Under the pieces are notes generated by a model. That model did no database searches. It worked only from the letters and a program-made list of their open reading frames with translations, and was not told where the DNA came from. The translations under genes were made by a program, and so were the position numbers. Positions 23,601 to 35,466 of a stretch of DNA of 64,000 nt are shown one piece after another. Each line of letters begins with the position of its first letter. Position 1 is the stretch's first letter. Source of the DNA: Tethya wilhelma (lineage: Eukaryota > Porifera > Demospongiae > Tethyida > Tethyidae). The stretch covers positions 3,271,127 to 3,335,126 of the forward strand of contig CAXIPT010000008.1 of the NCBI GenBank assembly GCA_964030475.1, read 5' to 3'.

Positions 23601-25709
23601 ACATTCCAGTGAACTCATGAAAAGAGAGCTTCAGTTTTTCACACATACAACAGAAAACAACTTACAGCACGTATCTTTGAGTTGACAGCTTTACATGCCA
23701 AATCAATACTAAAGAGAATGAACAAAGAAAACAACAAACTTCAAAACTGTAATGCCATTGGTGTCGTGACTTATGCTACCAAACAAGAGGCTCATAAATT
23801 AACCTTAATTTCTATTAGACAATACACTAACTCACTCTACAAGTCTTTCATCGTAACTATTTTTGGCCTTGTTGGAGATCTTTCCACTAGCATCTTGATC
23901 TCTGAGTACCATCTGCAACAGAAACCACCGGCAATCACAATCATCAAACCAGATAAGACCACTGTCTAAACAGTATATACAACACTACAACACATGTGCT
24001 CTACAGAAACAGTTGGGGTATGAGAATGTATGAGAATGAATGAGGGCCTCCTTACCTTTTCAAGTTGGTGGACTTGAGTGAGAATCTCCACAGGCAGTTC
24101 TTGTGGTAAAACTGGAGGCTCTTGTGGAGACTCACTAGTCTTTTTCTTTGTGTCAGTGGATTCATCTTGCAACAATGCAGCCAGACTACCATCATCAGAA
24201 GCTTTCGATGCATGGTCAAAGATAGGCACATTCACAGATATGTTTCCAATGCTGATTGGGATTGAAGGGGCAGGGAGTCCAGGCCTGCTGGCTGAACTGC
24301 TGGGGATAGCTGATGGCTCACTTGCTACTAGTTTACTAGACACAAGGTTGAGTCCGTTGTGTTGTTTCTTTGGCCGTTTTGCAGGTGGTGGTTTCATCTT
24401 AGAGCTTGAAGATGACTTGATGGATGCACCAGCTGATGAAGGCACTGAAAGAAGCTTCTTGGGAGTCTTGGCAACGTGCTGTTTGGCTTTCTTTAGTTTC
24501 TGACTGCAAATGATTTGTATATGCACATGTGCACAAAAAAATATGAGACCAAAAAAAAAAAAAAAAAAACACACAGAACTTTATAGCAGTGAAGTGGTTG
24601 TCATAATGTGTGTGAGTATAATATGAGAAATGTTTTCAAAATATGAAAATGCGTGTACCTTGCTAGGATTGCATGGTGGCTGGGCTGCTTCTTTACAGCT
24701 GGCTTTTTCCTTTTCAACACAAAGTCATCACTGCATGAAAAAGAAACCAAAGCACTAACCAACTTGTCTAAATTGTACCTCTTAAACTATGAGATTCACT
24801 CATATGGTATAATATCCCTACATACACATCATCAATGTCAGTTGAAGGTTTGAATATCAAGTTCCCAGTGTTGATGTAGAATCCTCCATGTTCTGTGTCC
24901 AACTGGTAAGGAACAAAGTCTTCATACTATATACAATAACATATAAAGTTAGCATAATTTTTGAACAAAAAATGCACGGCTTCAACCTTGCTTACAAGCT
25001 CTGAATCATCAACAAATGAGTCAGTGAGGTCATATCCATAGCCCCTGTCAATCAAGTCCTAGACAAAACAACAACAAAAAAAAGCAGTAAGTGATTTTAC
25101 AGCTTTTATGTGGTCGTTCTACCGAATCAGGAATGTGACGTTTTTTCTTCTTCTTTGGTCCCTGCAAGATAATCCATCCAATAATAATTATTTTTATAAT
25201 AAAGTCTGGCAAATGTCTTGCACTACATGACTTACATATTTCTCCTCAAACTGCTTTGCAATTGCAGCTAGTTTGTCATGGGAGTCATCTCCAAAGGGAG
25301 CATCAGCAGATGCTGAGAGGTCATGAGAAAAGGAAGCATCACTTGAAGCTGCTGCAGCATCTTTGATCTTTTCCTGTATTCCAGGAAGACAGATTGACTT
25401 AGCAAATGACGTCACATCCTATAAAATGGCTGCCTTCACACAAGCATGCTAACGCACAAGCATCAAATCCCCCTTTGCTACCCCTTAGGTATACACTAAG
25501 CACATAAATAGCAATATTTTACCCACTGAGATTGGTTTCTGTTACCCGATACGCACCTTCTTGCGCTTTCTGGTCACCAATTGCATATAAGAGAACTCAT
25601 TAGTAGACTCTTCACTTGGGGAAGCAAGCTCAAGGTCAAAACGCAAAGTTTGTACCAATTTTTCACCCGTTTTGGTCTTATTCCCGTTGACAACTGCTTC
25701 CAGTTCCAT
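20700..25709 (-). CDS. UBN1/2: Ubinuclein (HIRA-complex subunit)
   Basis: ATG at 25709 starts exon one (25557-25709); the last exon ends at 20700. Visible exons include 25236-25420, about 25160, about 25060, about 24925, 24060-24507, about 23575, about 23250, about 23030, about 22740, about 22600 and the long 3' exon 20700-22289. The Hpc2-related domain is clear: DLIDRGYGYDLTDSFVDDSE and HGGFYINTGNLIF. It is preceded by a lysine-rich patch (GPKKKKKRH). The middle domain contains FLEEKVKPFWPKGWMPK, also specific to ubinucleins. The C-terminal 500 residues are Ser/Thr-rich and probably disordered. Ubinucleins bind HIRA and H3.3/H4 and guide replication-independent nucleosome assembly in the nucleus. 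The gene is head to head with SLC30A9, about 450 bp apart. Confidence 0.9.
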
Positions 25710-26182
25710 TAGGAGTCACTCTGCAGATGTTCAATTGTACAACAGTGTCTTCATGAGGCTATAAAATGCGTTTGCAGCTGAGAAACACAACAAAATTTAT
25801 ACTGGCACACTTCTAATGAACTGTACAACACAATGGAAGTTGTTCTGGTGTGATTGGTGGGACGGAGTATTGAGAAAAACAGTGTAAAGTTGAAGTTATG
25901 TTGCATGCAACAAGCAGAACACACTCCGTGGATCATGTAAAAAATTTACCGGGTAACTCTCGGGCACTTTACGGGCAAAAATGCCTATTTTTTAATGCTG
26001 ACGTCAAGAAACTGGGACTTGGACAGCACAGCTGCACTGGAGTTGTAACGAATGTCAATTTTGGGGCCGTTCAGAACTGTGTTTGTGTGTCAGAGATGCC
26101 TTGGTGAGTGCACTATGAACTGCCACACGTCCATGCTAATGCAGAAGCACACATAGCGTACACAAATTCCCTCTTTTCATTT

Positions 26183-29100
26183 GCTAGGGCGTTTACAAAG
26201 CTCTTCAGCTCATAAATTGAGAAGTGTTTTCACTTCAAAAAATGTTCAACTATGGAATTCTCGCTGGGCCTCTTCTCCGAGCATACTGTTACAATCCTCA
26301 CTAGAATCATGGCACACAGAGTATTACCCCCTCCGTATGTTCAGCACCTCCTCATTGGTACTCTCAGAAGATGACAACCACGATCCAATTGTGACAGAAG
26401 GTACATAACCTGAACCGGAGAAAAGGGCTGGTACTACATGTACAGCTCTCAGATAGTATGTATCATGTCAAGTCTATGAAGATACACTGGCATCTTCAGA
26501 TATGTTTGTACTGCTTTGTAGCTAGCATTGAACATATCAAAGCATCTCCTCCTCCCATGTTAGCATGACCATAATGATGTACATATAATTTTTGTGATAG
26601 TGATGTGCCTCTACACAGTTGCATCGAAGCATGGAGGAACCTCTTCCAAGGGTTACTGGCAGAACACCTTTGTCACAGCATCAAGAGCCATGACCGACTA
26701 CCTCCTTGATTTAGAGTAGGTATACCTAATACACAACCAGACAATGATAGTTCTGAGATTAACATTTGAAGGAAGTGTTGTTATTTGATATCCTCCCAAT
26801 CCACATCCTACTGCACGTGACTGTTGTGTACTCTAGAAACCTTCATTTCAATCACCTCATGATTCAGTGTACAACACACAATGTTATATGTATGTATATT
26901 TATAATACAGGGACCTTCAAGACCTTAGTACAAGGATTGTGAGGAGTGCTCACGAGTCTCAGTTGAATAAGCCAATAGTGTGCTACCTCAAGTCTGACAT
27001 AGAGAAAAGGTATTCCTTGCCAAAAGCCTATTGGGTATCAGGGATTGGTTGTCATGTGTGCTAACAATAATCACTTGTTTGGATTAGAAAAGTTCAATGT
27101 TCACTGCATAGTTTATGGTTCCCTTGCCAACTATTGCCTGTATTAAACAACAAACTCTCTCTTGCCATTCCTCTCTAGCATACCTGTTTTGTTTTTCACT
27201 TCTATTTGTATCTTATAGTATATTACTGTTACTGCTCTACTGTACAGAGCTCTTGAAGTATGGGGAAGCTGGCAGGTGTTGCAGCATGAGCTACAGCGAA
27301 GGAAACTGGAGTCAGAAGAGGAGGAAAGGAGAAGGAAGGGCCTCAACGCTATCATCACTCATCTTAAAAAGTACAACAAGGAACAGACGAGAAAACAGAG
27401 AGATGTTGAAGTATTGAAGCATGGTCCAGAACTACTGAGCTGATAATATAGTGGTAGCACCAATTTTACTGTCCTCTCTTGTGCAGGCATTTGGTGCTAG
27501 AAAGGAAAGAGTGTATCTTCTTCGAGGCTCTGCTAAGGTTGTCATGTATGCTATATTGAGGTATGCATTTGTGTGTGTGTATGTTACATGTATTAGGTGT
27601 TCCATCCTAATGTTTTTATTGGTTTTTCTCTTGTTTCTTTAGTAACTTTTCAGTGTTTTTGTTCAAGATGTTTGCCTACGTTTACTCTGGTTCAGCAGCC
27701 ATGTTGTCTGAAGCTATTCACTCTCTTGCTGACATGCTCAACCAGGTCAGGAGATGGAGAATGAACACTGTTACACAATGTCATGTAGTTTGAGCTCATG
27801 TCAACTGTTACATTTTGTGCACATGCAGTGTTTATTGGCATTTGGTATAGCTCAGTCTATTCGTGTGCCAGACCCTAATCATCCGTGAGTTTACAAAATC
27901 AGTACATGTTAGTATACATGATGAACAGATGTACCCATACTCCCCCCCCTTCCACACACACTCACAGCTATGGGTGGTCTCGTGCTCGCTATGTCTACTC
28001 TCTCATAAGTGGTGTGGGCATTTTCTTCCTCGGTGCTGGTGTCACCTGTTACCATGGTATCATGGGGTTGCTCCACCCACCAGTCATTGAACACATGCCA
28101 GTGGTAAGGGTCAAGAGTTTGAAAAGAGTTTTAGTTTGTTACTAATGGCATGGTTGTCTTATTTAGGCTTTCTCTGTCTTGGGAGCTTCTGCACTAGTGG
28201 AAGGATGTAAGCTATACGTTTTGTGTGACTATTTAAGATATTGTAAGCTAATGTGTTGTTTTCTTGCTGGGTTGTAGTTACTCTGTGGATGGCTATTAAG
28301 CAAGTGAAATGGAGTGCGAGTGAATCGGGTGTCAGCTTCAAAGACTATGGTGAGCTTGAGTCAACATCAAATAGTACTCTGACCTGATTCTCTGTATCTT
28401 CACTCTTCCTGGCAGTACTCCGTGGTCGTGACCCATCAGCAGTGGCAGTCCTGATGGAGGACAGTGCTGCAGTGATGGGAGTGTTCCTTGCTGCTAGTGC
28501 TCTCGGCCTCACCCACTATACTGGTAACAGTCTCTATGATGCTCTGGGCTCTATCAGCATAGGAGGTCTTCTTGGAATGGTGGCACTGTTTCTTATTAAT
28601 AGGAACAGCAATGCTCTTGTTGGACAGTAAGTGAGGTTGTTCCACATTAAGTGCCGCTGTTGCATGATAATTCAATGTGTTATGTGAATGTATGTTTGCT
28701 CTCAATTCACTATGTGACATGCTGTGTATAGTGTACCCTTTTGTTCAGTGCATGTGGTGGTATTCTCAGTCAATGTGCAATATTGCATCAATCCAAATTG
28801 CAATTCAAAAGGACTAGCTATGATTGTATTTGTGTACAGGTCCATGCATCCTGAGAGGCTAAAGCAGATCACAGACCTTTTAGAGAGTGACATTGTTGTA
28901 AGGTACTACTGTACAGAATAGCTATAGGCTCTCATTCTGTTAGTGTACTATAATGTATGAAGCACACAAACTATTCTCTCATTACGACGTTATTACTTCC
29001 ACTGCATGCCAACTCTGTAGGTCTATTCATGATGTAAAAGCCACTGATATGGGTGAGTATGTATTTTATGTCAGCATCCAATTTTCATGTCAGTGCTGGT

Positions 29101-29604
29101 AATGTGGTATGATGTGTCCTCCACATCTCACAGGTGCTGACACCGTAAGGTTCAAAGCTGAGGTGAACTTTGATGGACGAGAGGTGTCAAAGATTCACGT
29201 GAATCGACTGGACCTGGATGCCTTGTTAAAGGTCTGATTGATCCCTAGGCTAGCAACTTAGTACAAATGTTTGATCTAAGACTAAGTACTATGTATTGTG
29301 TGTATAAACATTCAAATGCACACCTGTACATATTGACCCCACCTTCCTTCCTCACACTCTAGGAGGTTCAAGGCTTCTCCTCTCCAGCTGACATGGAGAA
29401 GTTTCTTCTGGCTCATGGAGAGCAGATAGTGGATATTCTAGGCTCTGAGGTGGACAGAATTGAACTAGAAATAAAGGTATTTGTTGGTGGATAGTAATGA
29501 ACTACTCACATGTAATTGTTTTTTTTTGTTTTTTTTTATTGTTTTTTTTTTTTTTGCAGAAACAATCTCCGGAAATTAGGCATGTAGACTTGGAGATATT
29601 GTGA
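26183..29604 (+). CDS. SLC30A9: Zinc transporter 9 homologue (cation diffusion facilitator)
   Basis: Exons include 26183-26401, about 26632-26714, about 26911-27010, about 27247-27418, 27486-27560, about 27640-27748, 27830-27884, 27970-28103, about 28166-28206, 28278-28348, 28417-28627, about 28840-28910, 29145-29231, 29363-29476 and the last to TGA at 29602-29604. The N-terminal part, with FSTSSLV, looks like a mitochondrial presequence. An ERCC1-like region (VCYLKSDIEKR) precedes the transporter. Zinc-site helices are recognisable (AIHSLADMLNQ and LMEDSAAVMG), and the C-terminus PEIRHVDLEIL is diagnostic. SLC30A9 exports zinc from mitochondria. The first codon is uncertain: an upstream ATG near 26097 followed by GTGAGT does not keep the frame. 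Confidence 0.9.
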
Positions 29605-29924
29605 TAGGAAGAACACCATGCAAAATATATATCACCCATGATCTGTATTTTATCTGGTGGTTGAGTTGTTTTTTTTTTTTTGTGTAAAATGACAGTATAA
29701 TATCATAAATTATCCAACAAGTTCAAATCTTGACACTTTTACTTTCATATATCCAACTGTATAATTAATGCTATCCCATTGACCATTTGGTGATCCAATA
29801 TTACATTGTGTTGTTTGGCAATTTAATCATGGAAGCTGAAACAACTGAGATACATGACATTGTGTGTCAATATGGTGTAGGACCTAAGAAGTAGCACATG
29901 TACATAATGTGTATGCATGATGTT

Positions 29925-30151
29925 CTATAAGAATGGCTTCTTGACTGGAGTCGGTGGCTCTTTTTTCTTGACAATCTTTTGTTGAGCAGCAACTGTCATT
30001 GGGATGCCATCGTGATTGGAGAATAGTCTCTTGGAACGTGGCTTTCTTCGGCCGGCTGATGACTTCTGGTGAGGAAGGCCATCTCCACTGAGGATGCCTC
30101 GGGCTATTGCCTTAGCAATCACCTCTTTTGCTGGAACACAAGACTTTTCAG

Positions 30152-30212
<61 letters not shown>

Positions 30213-32848
30213 ACGTGTTTCTACTTATGTGTGTAGCTATAGTTCAATGCAAATCTTAGGCTTTTGGATTACATTATGTGAATCATATCTACTTTCATGA
30301 AATGCTAAACAGAATAGATGAGCTAGTTGTTTCAATATCCAGTTGCATAGCAATCCTCCAAAGTTTTGATAACAAGTCTTTTAATCATGCAATGAGCCGA
30401 CCAAACCACGTGGGTTGGAAGATGCTTGAAATACCTTTCTTTCAAAGAGAGAAGTATAGTAGGCATGCTCATCCAGCCCCTCCTCCATAGCAGTCACATT
30501 GGGATGGAGTGAAGATGGGAAGAACCTATACCCACATTTAGCTATAGATTCACTCTGCAAAGCGTCTTCATATCTCTTCATGCTCTCCTTCACGATCACC
30601 TCGTTTTCAGCCTCCTTTGAGGAACGTGTGGCATAGACTAGGTAGGCGGCTTGGTGAACTGAGGGAGGGAGGAGGATCCTTTCATTAAATGAAGGAATTA
30701 CAGTAATTCTTTTGCTTACATGTGAGTGCATGTGTGAGGCAGTTGACTTGTTCTCCAGAGTGGGTGATTTTCTGCTTTCTTGTTGACAAAGGTGCAGCAT
30801 TTTGGAAAACTGTTATCAAGTGTTGTTCTAGAGGGTTAGTAAGTTGTATGGAGACAGATGGTTTCATAATTGCATCAAATTGCAACCATGTGGTAATGTG
30901 ATAATGAACTCAGAGCCAGCATTACACCACAGGTGTGTGGATGCAGTCACCATTATTTATGGGCTAGCTATAGCCTATATACATACATGTCACTAACTTT
31001 TACCTTCTTGCATAACAAAGTCCACATCGTGTGAAACCTTTGAGAGAGATGAAGGTGGCAAACACACAACCAGCTCAACTTGTGTCAGATGATCCTCATC
31101 CACTGAAGTTTCAGTGAATGGAGTGCTAACAAACTCAACATCTAAAAGAAAAGGAGGAGAAAAAGAATGCAAAGTTAAAATTTTCATAGAAATTAGATAT
31201 GAAATAAGAGACTAAACGAGCTTACTTTCTACTCCTAAAGTATGTTTCTTTTGGTCCAGTAGCTTGAGCTGGTTTGGTGCTGTGTTGTATGCAATCACAT
31301 TAACCTCCTCGCTAACAATGGATGCAACATGGAGAGCCTCAACTCCTAAAGTTTACACAAACAAAATCCATTATGCTAATTTTCCCAGTAGGCCAACATT
31401 CAAGATGTATGGTGGAATGCATATCCATCATTCTTAGAATGATAGCAATTTAACATACCAGCATTGGAATGTGTCAAAATTACATCACCGCTAATATCCT
31501 CCAGGATGTTTCGAAGCTTCTCGACAAAGCAGTAGCTTGCCAGATCCTATACACACAAGAATGATTGTGTGAACACACAAAAGGGAAAATCAAGAATAAC
31601 CATACCTGGACAATTAGACATCCGTCCTTCACTAAGTCATGATTATCGAGGTAGCCCCTACTATCAGGGGAGAAAATCAAGAGGTTGTTCCTTGAGAGAT
31701 AAACAGCTTTAGTGCGATGTTTAAGCTGATCTTTGTTTTTGACTAAAGTGAAACCATCATCACACAACTTGGATATTACTGTGCCATCAACATTGTTCAC
31801 TTTGAGAAGGTTCACTCGTGCATAGACTGGCTCAACGAGTGAATGCTCATATCTCCTTCTAGCATCAAGGTTTGGAATAAGCTGAGTCAGAAACTGTGCA
31901 TTCTCTCTCACTCTCATCCTTGCCAATGAAGCACCCAGTTTCACTTTATGATGCCACAATGCCTCAGCTACTCTAACAACAGCTGACGGTAGCTTATCCA
32001 CTGGTGTGTCGCGACGTGGCAGTTTGTGTGTGAACTTGCTCCGTTGATAGTCATACAACACAACCAATACCAGCAATTCATGGCTATGCAGCTGTAGTGC
32101 ATGAGTTAAAAATTGTGTGCAGTGTATGTGATGTTCGTAGGAGAATAATGGTATTTAAAAAAAGGAAGACAAAATAATCTGGATGCATTAATTATGAATT
32201 ATGATTGGGAGAGTAATACAAAATCTTCCACTTTGATTCACTTACATCAAAATGTCGGGAATAAAAGCTACTTTCAATTAAGACTTCTTCTATGATCTCT
32301 CGATCTATATGGAAGAGTGGGAATTAAAAAGTTCCATGTGTAAATGAGTTCTCTTGACACTATTTAGTACCTACCAAACATTCACACTTTAGTGAGAAAA
32401 CTACTTAATGATTACTAATGGAGTAAACCACTTTAGCTGAATGTGTTTGCAAACACTTACGGTACATGACATCAAAGACCATTTGATAAACTGCACGCTT
32501 GAAACTGGCATCTTCCAACTGCACACCAGCCTGTGATGGGAAGATCCCCTTGCACAAAGCTGAATACACTTCCACAACAGTTTTGTAGAGATGAAACCGT
32601 TCAATGCATGGATCTTCTTCTTGTCTTGGGACACTCTCCAGCAAGAGCTTTAGATTTTCATCAGAAGTTGTCGAGCTAGTGGTCTTACTTGTCTTTCTCT
32701 CCTTTAGTTCAACATTACCAGGCTTCTGTGGTATTCTCTGCTCCAGCTGGTGAGGCCTCAATGCAAATCTCTTTGCTGGTGATCTGTAAGGATCTTGTGG
32801 AAGCAAACTGTAGTACTGGAGAGGCGATTCCATGTACGAGGTAGCCAT
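29925..32848 (-). CDS. NSUN7: NSUN7-type RNA methyltransferase family protein, catalytic cysteines absent
   Basis: ATG at 32848; stop at 29925. Exons include 32461-32848, about 32250-32304, 31546-32092, about 31450-31540, about 31225-31345, about 31010-31142, about 30430-30720 and 29925-30131. Strings such as LVLVVLYDYQRSKFTHK and EVIAKAIARGILSGDGL correspond to human NSUN7. NOL1/NOP2/Sun enzymes make 5-methylcytosine in RNA with cysteines in motif IV (PCSG) and motif VI (TCS). Here these read LPPSSLSK (about 31036-31062) and VYATRSS (about 30620-30645), so both are missing. It is probably a non-catalytic RNA- or SAM-binding relative. It is divergently paired with a TrmH-like gene, 418 bp between start codons. 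Confidence 0.85.
30155..30208. repeat. (GT)n microsatellite in an NSUN7 intron
   Basis: About 27 GT units follow the last-exon acceptor region of the NSUN7 gene. Confidence 0.95.
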
Positions 32849-34116
32849 TGCAACTGACTTGCAAGTACACTGTGAAGATAGATAAATTGTGGTGTTATTT
32901 ATTTCGTCTCTTTGACGACACTGAAGCATGCAATGCTGATTATGAGATTATGCGATGACAAAGAGAAGTTTGTTTTTTCGCGGTTGTTACCATAGAGACG
33001 TACAGACATACTAATGATATTCATCAACCACATGGTCTGGGACTCACCTCTACAAGTATATAGAACTCCTTTTTTGTGTAGTAAATATTGAACTTGAAGC
33101 ACTGGACTAATAGTAGCTCCGGCCCGGTTCTTTGCTGCACGTAGCTTGATTGTGGATGAACAAAACGTTCTTCTGCTCATGCGCACAGCTGAAAATGCCA
33201 ATCCACCAATCAGATCATTGATACAATACGTAATGGTCAACATCCACGTGGCATAAATTAACCCACATGGACAAGGCACTCAGGATTCTTACTCCCATGA
33301 TCTCAGAAGCCAGAAGAAGAAAGATTGAGTCCGTGGTTTCTTCAAGATCTCACAATGTTGCTATCTTACTGGAGAATGTCCATGACAAAGGAAACGAAAA
33401 TGCAATCTTGAGAAGTATGGATGCCTTTGGGTTCCTGAATTTACATCGCCTCAGAACTGAAGATGGAGAGATCACCAAAGAGGAACAAAAGACGTGGATG
33501 TCGTTGATGAGAACTGATGCTGGTGCTAGAGAGTGGATGAATATTTCGAACTGGTCCAATATGAATGAGTGTATGCACTATCTAAAGGAACAGTGTGGCT
33601 ACCGACTAGCATGCACCACTCCAGATGCACCCATATCAATATCTGATGTAGACTTCTGTCAGAAAGTTGTAATCGGTTTTGGCAATGAGAGGAAGGGGAT
33701 CTCAGACCCACTCTTGGCCCATGCTGATATTTGTTTCTCCATACCCATGGTGGGATTTGTAGAGAGCTTCAATGTGTCAGTGACAGTGGCACTCTCTCTG
33801 TATCATGCATACTACCAACGGACAGGGAAGATGGTGAGTGAAGCTATGAATAAATAAAATTGATGTACCACACTGCATTGTTGCAAAGTTGGAATGGGTC
33901 ACTGAACATTCTACACATGTTATCGTATAGGCTCATTGCTATGTAGTGTAGACTGCCAAGGTCCATGGACCAAAACGTCTTCTAAGCATTTATTAGCTAT
34001 GATAAGCTCATTAATAACTGACATTCTACATATGATTCAATGTTTGTGTGAATCTTAGTAGCCTACAAAGTTGTCCACCATTTTAAACCTGAATTAACCA
34101 TCTGGATTTTTTCCTA
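32030..34116. repeat. Tandem duplication, copy 1 of the NSUN7/TrmH promoter block
   Basis: Matches 34659-36741 at roughly 95% over about 2.08 kb, from GAACTTGCTCCGTTGATAGT (32032 versus 34661) to GGATTTTTTCCTA (ending 34116 versus 36741). Differences include substitutions and small indels. The copy contains NSUN7 exons 1-2, part of exon 3, the shared promoter and the first TrmH exon. Its right end abuts a hairpin MITE at 34117. Confidence 0.95.
33267..33857 (+). CDS. TrmH-like SPOUT 2'-O-methyltransferase, duplicated copy lacking the last exon
   Basis: The coding exon begins at ATG 33267. A GTGAGT donor follows TGK-M at about 33833, where the intact copy splices to its final exon; this copy has no such exon before the duplication ends at 34116. 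Reading through gives 196 residues ending SEAMNK. All three SPOUT motifs remain: ENVHDKGNENAILRSMDAFG, VIGFGNERKGISDP and IPMVGFVESFNVSVTVALSL. The copy differs from 35886-36452 at about six residues, conservative in part. It may make a slightly short enzyme or splice over the second copy to the shared last exon. Confidence 0.75.
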   Translation: MDKALRILTPMISEARRRKIESVVSSRSHNVAILLENVHDKGNENAILRSMDAFGFLNLHRLRTEDGEITKEEQKTWMSLMRTDAGAREWMNISNWSNMNECMHYLKEQCGYRLACTTPDAPISISDVDFCQKVVIGFGNERKGISDPLLAHADICFSIPMVGFVESFNVSVTVALSLYHAYYQRTGKMVSEAMNK

Positions 34117-34185
34117 GCCTCGTCCCCAGGCTCCCCTTTGACCTTTCACTCACGGAAAGGAGAAGGGGAGCCTGGTATCCGAAAT
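34117..34185. mobile_element. Hairpin MITE at the duplication boundary
   Basis: GCCTCGTCCCCAGGCTCCCC pairs with AAGGGGAGCCTGG near 34155-34172. It belongs to the same family as 14398-14475 and sits immediately after the end of duplication copy 1. Confidence 0.75.
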
Positions 34186-34651
34186 CACGTGCATGATGTC
34201 AATCGTTGCCAAAGAGCAAATACGGGGGCGCGGCGGTTTGATCAATGACGTCAAACTCTTGGTTCTGCGCAAACAGCAATATTCGCGACCGCTGAGCGCT
34301 ACAAGCAGCTTCAAAACTTACAATGAAGGATAGTCGCTAGTAGTTTATCATCTATTAGTAGTCTACAGTTATAGAACATAACTTACTGATGCTCTAGACT
34401 ACCAAAATTGGATGAAAGACGGGCTGAGCCGCTCGCACGAAGGTTTCGAGATGCCAGGATGCCAGCAGGGCTAGTTTTGTCCGTGCAGTTACTGTTTGGC
34501 AAAGTTCACTCCTTAGACAGCCTAAAAATAATACTTTTACTATCCGCTTACCGTTTCTATCTGACAAAAACACAAAATCTACTGTGCATTTCATTTAGCC
34601 TCACGTGGCAAGAAGCATAAAAACGTGGGCAGAGTCATTGACCGCACTACA
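34186..34651. other. Unique spacer between the duplicated blocks
   Basis: About 470 bp with no supported gene. It separates copy 1 (ending 34116, plus the MITE) from copy 2 (starting 34659). The two opposite-strand frames over 34394-34620 have no recognisable features. Confidence 0.5.
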
Positions 34652-35466
34652 TTATGTTGTGAACTTGCTCCGTTGATAGTCATACAACACAACCAATACC
34701 AGCAATTCATGGCTATGCAGCTGTAGTGCATGAGTTAAAATTGTGTGCAGTGTATGTGATGTTTGTAGGAGAATAATGGTATTTAAAAAAGGAAGACACA
34801 ATAATCTGGATGCATTTATGATTGGGAGAGTATTACAAAATCTTCCACTTTGATTCACTTACATCAAAATGTCGGGAATAAAAGCTACTTTCAATTAAGA
34901 TTTCTTCTATGATCTCTCGATCTATAATGGAAGAGTGGGAATTAAAAAGTTCCATGTGTAAATGAGTTCTCTTGACACTATTTAGTACCTACCAAACATT
35001 CACACTTTAGTGAGAAAACCACTTAATGATTACTAATGGAGTAAACCACTTTAGCTCTATGTGTTTGCAAACACTTACGGTACATGACATCAAAGACCAT
35101 TTGATAAACTGCACGCTTGAAACTGGCATCTTCCAACTGCACACCAGCCTGTGATGGGAAGATCCCCTTGCACAAAGCTGAATACACTTCCACAACAGTT
35201 TTGTAGAGATGAAACCGTTCAATGCATGGATCTTCTTCTTGTCTTGGGACACTCTCCAGCAAGAGCTTTAGATTTTCATCAGAAGTTGTCGAGCTAGTGG
35301 TCTTACTTGTCTTTCTCTCCTTCAGTTCAACATTACCAGGCTTCTGTGGTATTCTCTGCTCCAGCTGGTGAGGCCTCAATGCAAATCTCTTTGCTGGTGA
35401 TCTGTAAGGATCTTGTGGAAGCAAACTGTAGTACTGGAGAGGTGATTCCATGTACGAGGTAGCCAT
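34652..35466 (-). pseudogene. Truncated duplicate of NSUN7 5' exons
   Basis: ATG at 35466 opens the same N-terminus as the NSUN7 gene (MATSYMESPLQYYSL). Exon one is 35079-35466; exon two, near 34865-34930, is also present with a small substitution. Exon three starts with HSHELLVLVVLYDYQRSKFT and then leaves the duplication and meets TAA at 34652-34654. The product would be roughly 200 residues, without the SAM domain. It could still be transcribed because the whole divergent promoter is included. Confidence 0.85.

Noticed and set aside
20884..24503. Plus-strand frames across ubinuclein (for example 20884-21204, 24078-24503)
   Set aside because: They are antisense shadows of Ser/Thr/Pro-rich coding exons on the minus strand.
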